A DNA stretch of 7,691 bases from Spirochaetae bacterium HGW-Spirochaetae-7 (GCA_002839245.1 PGXR01000147.1:1-7691), one strand, 5' to 3'. Shown: positions 1 to 6,885, counted from the first letter of the stretch. The notes: generated by a model not told the origin, from the letters alone. A program made the numbers and translations.

Positions 1-2
1 AC

Positions 3-206
3 AGGACGATCCGCCACCCGCGCGAGTACGCGGTCTTCATCGGCCGGGGCATTCGGCTCTTTCTCGATGACGAATCCGTCGTCGAGGGGCTGATAGCATC
101 ATCGGACGGGAAGGTCGTCCGTGTCATGAATGCCGACGGGGACCATGCTATTTCAATTGAACAGATCCGAAAAGGAAAGCTCGATTATTCCCAGGAGGGT
201 AGGTAA
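3..206 (+). CDS. rimP: Ribosome maturation factor RimP, C-terminal part (5' truncated by window edge)
   Basis: This is the last 67 residues of RimP, which binds the free 30S subunit and assists its late maturation. The reading frame is open from the window edge and ends in TAA at 204-206. The translation begins RTIRHPREYAVFIGRGIRLF, which fits the RimP pattern where the N-terminal alpha/beta domain (ending in an Arg-Pro-Leu-Lys-like turn and an aromatic-x-x-x-Gly segment) passes into the C-terminal SH3-like barrel. The barrel shows an EGLI strand and a closing ISIEQIRKGKLDY segment, typical of the family's final strand and helix. The nusA ATG follows after only 3 bases, the usual rimP-nusA arrangement, so the two are very probably cotranscribed. 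The N-terminal domain lies outside the window. The identification leans on neighbour order as well as the short sequence. Confidence 0.86.
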   Translation, partial: RTIRHPREYAVFIGRGIRLFLDDESVVEGLIASSDGKVVRVMNADGDHAISIEQIRKGKLDYSQEGR

Positions 207-209
207 GCC

Positions 210-1667
210 ATGGCTTCAGATATGGCGGAAGCGATCCGCCAACTAATATACGAAAAGGGAATCTCTGAGGATCTCGTCCTCAAGACAATAGAAGATGCCC
301 TGCTCGCGGCGTACAAGAAGCGTTTCGGCACCGCCGAGAACGCTGCGGTCCGGTTTACCGCCGATTACGACGGTGTCGAGATACTCGCCAAGAAAACCAT
401 CGTCGACGATGTCGACGACCCGGTGCTCGAAGTCAGTCTCGACGAAGCCAGGGAGCTGGTCGAAGGCGCCGAGCTGGGCGACATCCTCGAAATCCCTATC
501 GATCCAAAGGAATTCGACCTGCAGGAAGTCATGCTCGCGAAGCAGACGACCAGGCAGTCCCTCCGCGAGATATCCCGCGATACGTTGTACGCTGAATACA
601 AGGCCAAGCAGGGCGAGATCATCATCGGCTACTACCAGCGCGAGAAGAACGGCAATATTTTCGTCGATCTCGGCCGCGTGGAAGGCTTCTTCCCCAAGAA
701 GTTCCAGTCGCCTCGCGAGACTTACCAGCCAGGCGAACGTATAAAGGCGCTGATAGCCGAGGTCAGCAAGAACGGCCCCCAGATAGTGCTGTCGAGGACC
801 CACCCGGAATTCGTACAGAAGATCCTGGAACTCGAGGTGCCGGAAATCTACGACAAGACAATCGAAGTCTTCAAGATCGTCCGGGAACCAGGATATCGCA
901 CCAAGATCGCGGTCTACTCCCGGCGCGATGACGTCGATCCTGTCGGCGCCTGCGTCGGACTCAAGGGAATACGCATCCAGAGCATCATCCGCGAACTGGA
1001 AGGCGAGAAGATCGACGTTCTCAAGTACGATGCCGATCCGAGGCGTTTCATCAAGAATGCGCTGTCGCCCGCGGATGTAAGGGAAGTCTACGTCGTCGAC
1101 GAGGCGAGGCATACCGCGCTGGCGGTGGTCGACGACAGCCAGCTGTCGGTAGCCATCGGCAAGCAGGGCCTTAACGTACGACTTGCCAACAGGCTCTGCG
1201 ACTGGAGCATCGACGTAAAGACGGAGGCCCAGTTCCGCGACCTCGACCTGTCCAGCGAGGCGCGTCGTGCGGCGTCGAGTCTCTTCGGCGAGGATGAGGA
1301 AATCCTGCGACTCGACGAATTGCCCGGACTGGACGAGCGCCAGGTCGGCCTGTTCTCGGGAGCGGGGATAGAGATGATTGAAGACTTCCTGGCAAGATCC
1401 GATGAAGAGCTTCTTGCCATTGAAGGCGTCGCCATCGAGGATCTGGACTACGTGCGCCGGATAATCGAAGAAAACGTCGAGGTCATCGAAGAGGAATTCG
1501 AGGAAGAGCCGCAACCGGAAGCGGAGGGCCAGGAGCCCGATGCTGAAATATACGAGTGCCCCGATTGCCACGCCGAAGTTACGCCTGATATGACCCAGTG
1601 CCCGCAATGCGGGGTGGCCCTCTCGTTCGAATACGAGGACGAGGACGTGGAAGACAAGGAATCCTGA
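210..1667 (+). CDS. nusA: Transcription termination/antitermination factor NusA, with C-terminal zinc ribbon
   Basis: NusA binds RNA polymerase near the RNA exit channel and modulates pausing, intrinsic termination and antitermination. The 485 residues divide as follows: N-terminal RNAP-binding domain about 1-130; S1 domain about 132-197 (GNIFVDLGRVEGFFP at 148-162); KH1 with the GACVGLKG loop at 246-253 followed by GEKIDV; KH2 with AIGKQG at 315-320; and a single helix-hairpin-helix unit about 364-425 (LPGLDERQV, LLAIEGV), resembling one acidic repeat of the E. coli protein. A strongly acidic linker (about 424-447) then leads to an extra CxxC-x10-CxxC module (Cys450, 453, 464, 467). Bacillus-type NusA stops after KH2, while E. 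coli has two acidic repeats and no such ribbon. The start at 210 has AGGAGG at 193-198, 11 bases upstream, lying inside the end of rimP. An in-frame ATG at 222 is less well placed. infB follows after 9 bases. Confidence 0.97.
   Translation: MASDMAEAIRQLIYEKGISEDLVLKTIEDALLAAYKKRFGTAENAAVRFTADYDGVEILAKKTIVDDVDDPVLEVSLDEARELVEGAELGDILEIPIDPKEFDLQEVMLAKQTTRQSLREISRDTLYAEYKAKQGEIIIGYYQREKNGNIFVDLGRVEGFFPKKFQSPRETYQPGERIKALIAEVSKNGPQIVLSRTHPEFVQKILELEVPEIYDKTIEVFKIVREPGYRTKIAVYSRRDDVDPVGACVGLKGIRIQSIIRELEGEKIDVLKYDADPRRFIKNALSPADVREVYVVDEARHTALAVVDDSQLSVAIGKQGLNVRLANRLCDWSIDVKTEAQFRDLDLSSEARRAASSLFGEDEEILRLDELPGLDERQVGLFSGAGIEMIEDFLARSDEELLAIEGVAIEDLDYVRRIIEENVEVIEEEFEEEPQPEAEGQEPDAEIYECPDCHAEVTPDMTQCPQCGVALSFEYEDEDVEDKES
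1557..1610 (+). other. Zinc-ribbon module at the NusA C-terminus
   Basis: Two CxxC knuckles, CPDC (residues 450-453) and CPQC (464-467), are separated by ten residues and followed by a Gly and a short hydrophobic stretch (VALSF), the pattern of small double-knuckle zinc ribbons. The module is bracketed by very acidic segments, so it is probably an independent unit on a flexible acidic tether. What is seen is the four-Cys spacing; zinc binding is an inference from that spacing. It is translated in frame with no frameshift or compositional break. Confidence 0.8.
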
Positions 1668-1676
1668 AGGTGAGCT

Positions 1677-4553
1677 ATGTCCGATAATAACGAGAATAAA
1701 CCCAAGCCCGTCCTCATCAAGCAGAGCAAGCCAAAAGTGCCGGAAGAAGTGCCGGAGGCAGTGCCCCCTGCCGTTTCGGTCGAGAAACGCAAGGTCGTCA
1801 TGGTCAAGAAGAAGCCCGCAGTAGTGCCCCCTGCTTCGACGACAGCGCCGGACGCCCAGGCGCCGGTGCGCAAGACGGCTGCCAGGGTGGTTGCCCACCA
1901 CGAGGACAAGCCCGAGGCTCCTGCACAGGCAGGCGCTCCGGCGGCCGCGTCGAGCACAACCGCTTCTGCGGAAGCGGCCAAGCCGGCCGGCTCGGAACCG
2001 CCAAAACCTGCCGTACCGGGGGAACCGAGATCTCCGGCCTCTGCCCTCCATACGACTCGTCCCGCGGGGACCGGTCCTCGCGTTGTAGGCCGCGTGGGCG
2101 GGTATAGAGGTCCGCCGAGCGGCGGTACGAGCAGTGGCGGCTCGAGCGGCGGCTACCAGGGCGGCGGTTCGGGTAGCGGTCCGAGCGGCGGCTACCAGGG
2201 GAGCGGTCCGAGCGGTGGTCCGAGTGGCGGCTACCAAGGGCAGCGTCCGGGTGGATATCAGGGAGGCTCAGGATACCAGGGCCAGCGTCCCAGCGGTCCG
2301 GGCGGCCCGTCGAGCGGCGGTTACCAGGGGCAGCGCCCCGGCGGATATCAAGGCGGTTCCGGCTACCAGGGCCAGCGCCCCAACGGTCCGGGCGGTCCGT
2401 CGACCGGCGGCTACCAGGGCGGGCAAAGGCCAGGCGGCTACCAGGGCGGTTCCGGTTACCAGGGGCAGCGCCCCAACGGTCCGGGCGGCCCGTCTACCGG
2501 CGGATACGGCCCGAGGCCTGGCGGCTATCAGGGAAGCAGACCGGGCTATGGCCCGAGGCCCGGCGGTCCCGGCGGCCCCGGCAGGCCTAGTGGTCCCGGC
2601 GGTCCCGGCAGGCCGGGTGGATCCAGTTCCTCCCCGACGAGCGCCGAGAAGAAGACATCATCGAAACGTTTCATCAAGGCCAAGAAGCCGGCTTACCAGC
2701 GCAAGGAAGAGAGCCTCGAGCAGAAGCTGCATCTACAGCGCAAGAAGGCCGACGCGCCGAAGGCCAATCCGATACCGAAGTCGGTTGACATCATGGAAAC
2801 GATCTCGGTGGCTGAACTCGCCAGGAAGATGAACCTCAAGCCAAGCGAACTCATCGGGAAACTCATGAGCCTTGGGTTCATGGCGACCATCAACCAGCAG
2901 ATAGACTCTGACACTGCGTCTATACTGGCCAACGAATACGGTTGCGAGGTAAAGATAGTATCGCTGTTCGACGAGACGATAATAGAGAAGCAGTCTGACG
3001 AGCCCGGCGACCTGGCTCACCGGCCTCCTATCGTCACCATCATGGGCCACGTCGACCACGGCAAGACAAAGCTTCTCGATGCCATCCGCAAGACGAACGT
3101 CATAGCTTCCGAATTCGGGGGCATCACCCAGCATATCGGCGCATACCAGGTCGATACTGCAAAGGGGAAGATTACCTTCCTCGATACGCCCGGCCACGAA
3201 GCGTTCACCAAGATGCGAGCCCGCGGCTCCCAGATTACGGATATCGTGATTCTAGTCGTGGCGGCGGACGATGGCGTCATGCCTCAGACCCTGGAGGCCA
3301 TCGACCACGCGAAGGCGGCCAAGGTACCGATCATTGTGGCCATAAACAAAATCGACCTTCCGGAAGCGAACCCCGATCGCGTCAAGACGCAACTGTCGGA
3401 ACTCCAGTTGATTCCCGAGGACTGGGGCGGCCAGACGATGTTCTGCGAGATATCTGCCCTGCAGAAGAAGGGTATCGACGAACTGCTCGACGGCATCCTC
3501 CTTACGGCGGAGGTTCTCGAACTCAACGCCAATTACGATTGCCGTGCGGAGGGCAAGGTCATCGAGTCGAGGATCGACCACGGACGCGGAATCGTGTCCA
3601 CCGTCATCATTGAACGCGGCACGCTCCATGTGGGTGACAGCTTCGTCGCCGGCATCTATCCGGGCAAGGTACGCGCGATGTTCGACGACAAGGGCAAGAA
3701 GCTCGACATGGCGACGCCGTCGACCCCCCTTGAGGTCATCGGCTTCGAGGGCATGCCCAATGCCGGAGACCCGTTCGAGGCGGTGGAGGACGAGAAGATC
3801 GCCCGCACGTTCTCGGACAAGCGACAGGAACTGAAACGATCCGAAGTCGCCAAGACCATCAAGAAGATCACGCTCGACAACCTATACGACACCATCAACG
3901 AGGGTGCTGTCCAGGAACTCAAGGTGATAATCAAGGGAGACGTTCACGGCTCGGTCGAGGCCCTCAAGGGCTCGCTCGAGAAGCTGACCACCAAGGAAGT
4001 CCGCCTTGCCGTCATCCGATCGGCGGCGGGCGCCATAAACGAGAGCGACGTCGACCTGGCGAGCGCGTCGAGCGCAATCATCATAGGTTTCAACGTCAGG
4101 CCGACGCCCAAGGCCAAGGTTCTTGCCGACCAGGAAAAAGTCGAGATCCGCAAGTACAACGTCATCTACAAGGTGGTCGAGGAAATCCAGCAGGCGATGG
4201 AAGGCATGCTCGCGCCGGAGATCAAGGAATCGGACATCGCCGAGGCGGAAGTCCGCGAAGTCTTCAAGGTGCCGAAAATCGGCGCGATCGCTGGCTGTAT
4301 GGTCCTTACCGGCACCGTCAAGCGCAACGCCAGCGTCAGGATCATCCGTGAGGGAGTCGAACTCCACTCGGGCAAGATATCGTCGCTGAGACGTTTCAAG
4401 GACGACGCAAAGGAAGTCGCGGCCGGTTATGAATGCGGCATCGGCCTCGCAGACTGGACAGACGTCAAGATCGGAGACACGCTCGAGATATTCGAGTACC
4501 TGTCGATCACGAGGAAGCTGAGCGATACGGGCAATGGACGAAATAAGGCGTAA
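1677..4553 (+). CDS. infB: Translation initiation factor IF-2, with long Gly/Tyr/Gln/Arg/Pro N-terminal repeat domain
   Basis: IF2 is the GTPase that brings fMet-tRNA to the 30S subunit and drives subunit joining. The product has 958 residues. A Lys/Pro/Ala/Val-rich tail (1-140) is followed by a low-complexity repeat domain (141-316) and a basic stretch (about 323-360). Next comes an IF2_N domain (about 369-440, METISVAELARKMNL). The G domain has G1 GHVDHGKT at 457-464, G3 DTPGH at 503-507 and G4 NKID at 557-560, with an SAL G5 element after it. Domain II (about 625-705), domain III and the C-terminal fMet-tRNA-binding barrel with the conserved YECGI (Cys920) complete the protein. All GTPase motifs are intact. 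The ATG at 1677 is preceded by AAGGTGA, which overlaps the nusA stop, arguing for coupling to nusA. The gene overlaps rbfA by 20 bases. The Lys after the P-loop Thr (residue 465) matches what I recall of spirochaete IF2. Confidence 0.98.
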   Translation: MSDNNENKPKPVLIKQSKPKVPEEVPEAVPPAVSVEKRKVVMVKKKPAVVPPASTTAPDAQAPVRKTAARVVAHHEDKPEAPAQAGAPAAASSTTASAEAAKPAGSEPPKPAVPGEPRSPASALHTTRPAGTGPRVVGRVGGYRGPPSGGTSSGGSSGGYQGGGSGSGPSGGYQGSGPSGGPSGGYQGQRPGGYQGGSGYQGQRPSGPGGPSSGGYQGQRPGGYQGGSGYQGQRPNGPGGPSTGGYQGGQRPGGYQGGSGYQGQRPNGPGGPSTGGYGPRPGGYQGSRPGYGPRPGGPGGPGRPSGPGGPGRPGGSSSSPTSAEKKTSSKRFIKAKKPAYQRKEESLEQKLHLQRKKADAPKANPIPKSVDIMETISVAELARKMNLKPSELIGKLMSLGFMATINQQIDSDTASILANEYGCEVKIVSLFDETIIEKQSDEPGDLAHRPPIVTIMGHVDHGKTKLLDAIRKTNVIASEFGGITQHIGAYQVDTAKGKITFLDTPGHEAFTKMRARGSQITDIVILVVAADDGVMPQTLEAIDHAKAAKVPIIVAINKIDLPEANPDRVKTQLSELQLIPEDWGGQTMFCEISALQKKGIDELLDGILLTAEVLELNANYDCRAEGKVIESRIDHGRGIVSTVIIERGTLHVGDSFVAGIYPGKVRAMFDDKGKKLDMATPSTPLEVIGFEGMPNAGDPFEAVEDEKIARTFSDKRQELKRSEVAKTIKKITLDNLYDTINEGAVQELKVIIKGDVHGSVEALKGSLEKLTTKEVRLAVIRSAAGAINESDVDLASASSAIIIGFNVRPTPKAKVLADQEKVEIRKYNVIYKVVEEIQQAMEGMLAPEIKESDIAEAEVREVFKVPKIGAIAGCMVLTGTVKRNASVRIIREGVELHSGKISSLRRFKDDAKEVAAGYECGIGLADWTDVKIGDTLEIFEYLSITRKLSDTGNGRNKA
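2097..2625 (+). repeat. In-frame tandem repeats encoding the IF2 low-complexity domain
   Basis: This in-frame region of infB encodes about 176 residues almost entirely of Gly, Pro, Ser, Tyr, Gln and Arg. It contains about 15 Tyr, mostly as GGYQG or SGYQG, and no Asp, Glu or Lys. Its core is three adjacent units: 2226-2315 (90 bp), 2316-2405 (90 bp) and 2406-2498 (93 bp, one extra Gly codon). Each encodes GGYQG-QRP-GGYQGG-SGYQGQRP followed by (S/N)GPGGPS(S/T). Shorter GGYQG motifs precede the array. A degenerate fourth unit (from 2499, GGYGPRP) grades into Gly-Pro-Arg repeats. Many differences between units are synonymous third-base changes, so the array looks old enough to have diverged while the peptide was conserved. 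Confidence 0.93.
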
Positions 4554-4881
4554 GCGCGTCGAGGAGACCCTGCGTATGGAAGTATCCGCGCTCCTGATGC
4601 GCGGCGATGTCAAGGATCCGCGGGTCGATACCTTCATGTCAATCACCAGGGTCGAGGTAGCGCGAGACGGTTCGCACGCCAAGCTGTTCTTGTCAACGTT
4701 CAAGGAAGGCGATGCCCTGGAGCAGGGAGTCGCGGGCCTCAACAATGCGGCCGGATTCATCCAGTCCGTCGTCGCCAAAAGGATAAGGATACGTCTTACG
4801 CCGAAACTGGTCTTTGTACCCGATACGGGGATCAAAGAAGGGTTCGAGCTGGGGGAGAAGATCAAGGGCCTGTTTACGTGA
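4534..4881 (+). CDS. rbfA: 30S ribosome-binding factor RbfA
   Basis: RbfA is a small KH-like protein that binds the 30S subunit during late assembly, near the 5' end helix of 16S rRNA. The 115 residues are normal for the family. The sequence follows the family throughout: MDEIRRKRVEETLRMEVS at the start, then DPRVDTFMSITRVEVARDGSHA (Asp-Pro-Arg followed by the central beta strand), then the AAGFIQSVVAKRI helix and TPKLVFVPDTGIKEG near the end. The ATG lies inside infB, giving a 20-base overlap in a different frame. No good Shine-Dalgarno sits at the right distance (the nearest purine run, GAGGAAG at 4511-4517, is 16 bases away), so initiation is probably coupled to translation of infB. The stop codon overlaps the truB start. 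Confidence 0.95.
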   Translation: MDEIRRKRVEETLRMEVSALLMRGDVKDPRVDTFMSITRVEVARDGSHAKLFLSTFKEGDALEQGVAGLNNAAGFIQSVVAKRIRIRLTPKLVFVPDTGIKEGFELGEKIKGLFT

Positions 4882-5777
4882 CCGAAGGCGACGAGCCGCC
4901 GATGTCCGGTTTCACCATCATCGACAAGCCGGCGGGAGTCACCTCGTTCACGCTGCTTTCCTCGCTTGGCCACAAGCTCGGCCCCGCCACCAAGAATGGC
5001 CATGCGGGCACGCTGGATTCGTTTGCAAGCGGGGTTCTTGTCTGCCTTTTCGGCCGCTACACGAGGCTGTCGGACTATTTCATGGGCGCTCTCAAGGGAT
5101 ATGAAGCCGACGTGCTCTTCGGCGAGGAGACGACGACCCTCGATCCCGAAGGTCCGGTCATAGCCACGGGCCCGTTGCCGTCCCGGGAAGCGGTCGAGGC
5201 GGTCCTGCCTGCATTCACCGGCACGGTCATGCAGTCGCCCCCGGCCTACTCCGCGGTTCATATCGGGGGGCAACGCGCGTACGAGCGCGTTCGGAAGGGG
5301 CAGGACGTGCAGCCGCTTGCCCGGCCTGTCAACGTCGATTCCATCGAGCTTCTGTCATACGTCGATGGTGTGGCCAGGATTCGCGTAGCCTGCGGCAAGG
5401 GTACCTACATCAGGTCTCTTGCCCGTGACATCGCACTTGCCTGTGGTACCCGAGGCCGGCTTTCGGCGCTTCGCCGGACTTTTTCGGGTCCATTCTCGAT
5501 AGACGCTGCGATTCAACCCGGCGACTTCAGCCCGGCCAGCTTGCGCGCGCTAACGGCCGCCGACGCAGCCGGACTGGGATTGGGAATTGCCCGGATCGAA
5601 GGTGATGAGGCCAAGGCTTTCCGAAATGGCCTGCCGCTTTTCAGGCTGGCGACTTTCGGCTCGCTCGGGGGAGGCTCCCCTACGGTCGTGTTCGACGCAG
5701 GCGGATCTCTTCTGGGGATAGTCGTACGAGGCGATGCCGGCTGGCGCTACGCGTTCGTGCTCGGAGGTGCGGCTTGA
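4878..5777 (+). CDS. truB: tRNA pseudouridine(55) synthase TruB
   Basis: TruB converts U55 in the T-loop of tRNAs to pseudouridine and also acts as a tRNA folding chaperone. The 299 residues show the family motifs: IIDKPAGVTSF (14-24); the catalytic block GHAGTLD with catalytic Asp47, followed by SFASGVL where most family members have Pro after Asp; KGY with Tyr75, the residue that packs near the target base; QSPPAYSAVHIGG (119-131); and the GKGTYIRSLARDI block (173-185). About 90 residues remain after residue 210, forming a short PUA-like or TruB_C tail. The GTG at 4878 overlaps the rbfA stop as GTGA and has AAGGG at 4864-4868, 9 bases upstream. An in-frame ATG at 4902 would give a 291-residue protein starting MSGFTIIDK, closer to the usual family start, so the exact start is uncertain. 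The end overlaps ribF by 4 bases. Confidence 0.95.
   Translation: MTEGDEPPMSGFTIIDKPAGVTSFTLLSSLGHKLGPATKNGHAGTLDSFASGVLVCLFGRYTRLSDYFMGALKGYEADVLFGEETTTLDPEGPVIATGPLPSREAVEAVLPAFTGTVMQSPPAYSAVHIGGQRAYERVRKGQDVQPLARPVNVDSIELLSYVDGVARIRVACGKGTYIRSLARDIALACGTRGRLSALRRTFSGPFSIDAAIQPGDFSPASLRALTAADAAGLGLGIARIEGDEAKAFRNGLPLFRLATFGSLGGGSPTVVFDAGGSLLGIVVRGDAGWRYAFVLGGAA
5763..5776 (+). promoter_or_regulatory. Strong ribosome binding site fixing a TTG start for ribF
   Basis: GGAGG at 5763-5767, extended to GGAGGTG, stands 6 bases before TTG at 5774-5776. The TTG shares bases with the truB stop as TTGA. The near-ideal Shine-Dalgarno and spacing favour this TTG over the first in-frame ATG at 5816, whose upstream bases carry no comparable purine run at a suitable distance. 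Confidence 0.75.
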
Positions 5778-6577
5778 GGATAGTACCCTGGTCCGAGGCT
5801 CTCCCCGGCGCTGCCATGGCGACAGTGCCGGCCGCCGCGACGATAGGGGTTTTCGACGGACTGCATCTTGGCCATCGTGAACTCGTCGCGAGGGTGGTGG
5901 CGAAAGCGCCTGGATATATCCCGATGGCCGTCACTTTCAGGGACAATCCAAAGAAACTGACGAGGCCCCACCAGTTCGAAGGCGACTTGTTTTCCCTCGA
6001 ACAGAAGCTTTCCTCTCTTGATGCAGCGGGCATCCAACTCTGCGTGCTGATTGACTTTTCCGGGAATTTCAGTAAACTGGCGGGGAGCGAATTCGTTTCG
6101 ACCCTCGTACGGTCCTTCGGCGTTCGTTCGTTTGTCGTGGGCAGCGACTTCAAATGCGGCCATCGACTGTCTACGGACGCCAGGTCGCTCGGGGAACTGG
6201 CCCGGTCAAACGGCGCGACGGCGGAGATAGTCGAACCGGTAGCGATCGAAGGCGAGGCGGTCAGTTCGAGCAGGATACGCTCGGCCGTGGCAAGCGGAAG
6301 GATGGACCAGGCACTCGCCATGCTCGGTCGCCCCTACACGTTGGACCTGCGGCGTTTCGAAACGGAATACGACGGCACCACGCTGATCGTGTCGCTCAGG
6401 GGGCATGGCGTCGTGGAACCGGCGCCGGGTACCTATTCGGTTACGGTAATTTGCCCGTCAGGGTGCCGGGACGTCGAGGCGACGATTCGCCATGACGGTT
6501 CGTTGCGCTGGGCGGCTGACGGTTGTACGTCGGACGTTGAACCTTCATTTCTGGCCTTCGGCCCAAAGATCGCATGA
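5774..6577 (+). CDS. ribF: RibF-family FAD synthetase (FMN adenylyltransferase); riboflavin kinase domain reduced
   Basis: Full-length bacterial RibF phosphorylates riboflavin to FMN and adenylylates FMN to FAD. Here the N-terminal nucleotidyltransferase domain (about residues 1-188) is complete: GVFDGLHLGH at 25-34 is the ATP-binding His-x-Gly-His motif, followed by TFRDNPKKL, VVGSDFKCGH (121-130) and SSSRIR (164-169), then the LGRPY that normally leads into the kinase domain. The remaining 80 residues are much shorter than a normal kinase domain (usual total about 300-315, here 267). They lack the PTAN flavin/ATP-binding motif. Only a weak barrel-like segment (APGTYSVTV, 217-225) recalls that fold. 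The other two frames over this stretch show no missing motif, so a simple frameshift is unlikely. The TTG start is set by GGAGG 6 bases upstream. I am confident of the family and of the adenylyltransferase domain; loss of kinase activity is an inference. Confidence 0.92.
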   Translation: MRIVPWSEALPGAAMATVPAAATIGVFDGLHLGHRELVARVVAKAPGYIPMAVTFRDNPKKLTRPHQFEGDLFSLEQKLSSLDAAGIQLCVLIDFSGNFSKLAGSEFVSTLVRSFGVRSFVVGSDFKCGHRLSTDARSLGELARSNGATAEIVEPVAIEGEAVSSSRIRSAVASGRMDQALAMLGRPYTLDLRRFETEYDGTTLIVSLRGHGVVEPAPGTYSVTVICPSGCRDVEATIRHDGSLRWAADGCTSDVEPSFLAFGPKIA

Positions 6578-6587
6578 TAACGAGAAC

Positions 6588-6602
6588 AAGGAGTTTATAG
6601 AC
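6588..6602 (+). promoter_or_regulatory. Ribosome binding site deciding the rpsO start
   Basis: AAGGAG at 6588-6593 is 9 bases from the ATG at 6603. It selects this start over an in-frame ATG at 6492, which would add 37 residues unlike any S15 and overlap the ribF C-terminus. The 25-base ribF-rpsO gap otherwise shows no clear promoter or structured leader, so an S15 autoregulatory element, if there is one, would have to extend into the end of ribF. Confidence 0.88.
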
Positions 6603-6872
6603 ATGGCAGTTTTGAAAGAGGATAAGGCCAGGCTCGTCAACGAGTATGGCGCCGGCGAAAAGAACACCGGTTCCACCGAGGTGCAGGTAGCTCTCCTTAC
6701 CGAACGGATCGTCGGCTTGACCGAGCACTTCAAGACTCACAAGAAGGACACGAATTCGAGACGCGGCCTTCTCATGCTCGTCGGTCACCGCAGGCGCCTG
6801 CTCAAATACCTGCAGCGCAAGGATCTTGACAAGTATCGTGAGCTCCTCCAGAAGCTCAATATCCGCAAGTAG
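6603..6872 (+). CDS. rpsO: 30S ribosomal protein S15
   Basis: S15 is a primary-binding 30S protein that recognises the 16S rRNA three-way junction in the central domain and forms a bridge to the 50S subunit. The 89 residues are the standard length. Hallmarks include NTGSTEVQVALLTERIVGLT (21-40), EHFKTHKKDTNSRRGLL (41-57) and GHRRRLLKYLQRKDLDKY (61-78), which hold the conserved His, Asp and Ser-Arg-Arg residues used for rRNA contact. The protein ends LNIRK. It is followed by a hairpin with a broken T-tract, then pnp; the rpsO-pnp pairing is widespread in bacteria. In E. coli S15 represses its own translation through an mRNA structure; no equivalent structure is evident here. Confidence 0.98.
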   Translation: MAVLKEDKARLVNEYGAGEKNTGSTEVQVALLTERIVGLTEHFKTHKKDTNSRRGLLMLVGHRRRLLKYLQRKDLDKYRELLQKLNIRK

Positions 6873-6885
6873 ACTCGCCCGCGTC

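Noticed and set aside
1800..1802. Possible internal IF2 start (in-frame ATG at residue 42 with AAGGT just upstream)
   Set aside because: The spacing of 4 bases is short, the purine match is weak and the AAG codons are part of a Lys-rich tail. Shorter IF2 forms exist in E. coli, but nothing here supports one firmly.
1960..1977. A 7-bp perfect hairpin with a UGCG (UNCG-type) tetraloop inside infB
   Set aside because: There is no T-tract, it lies in coding sequence for an Ala-rich stretch, and one such 7-bp stem is expected about by chance in a window of this size.
243..2237. A 664-codon open frame on the minus strand, opposite nusA and the start of infB
   Set aside because: It is exactly antisense to two unmistakable genes. 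Its product is Arg/Ala/Leu-rich low complexity with no recognisable domain, and GC-rich codon use naturally keeps such antisense frames open.
2134..2832. A 232-codon plus-strand frame over the IF2 repeat region
   Set aside because: It is a frame-shifted reading of the tandem repeats, rich in Ala, Arg and Val. The repeat period is a multiple of three, so all frames stay open together.
3882..5273. A 463-codon open frame on the minus strand across infB, rbfA and truB
   Set aside because: It is antisense to three well-identified genes and has no family motif. It is explained by GC-biased third positions.
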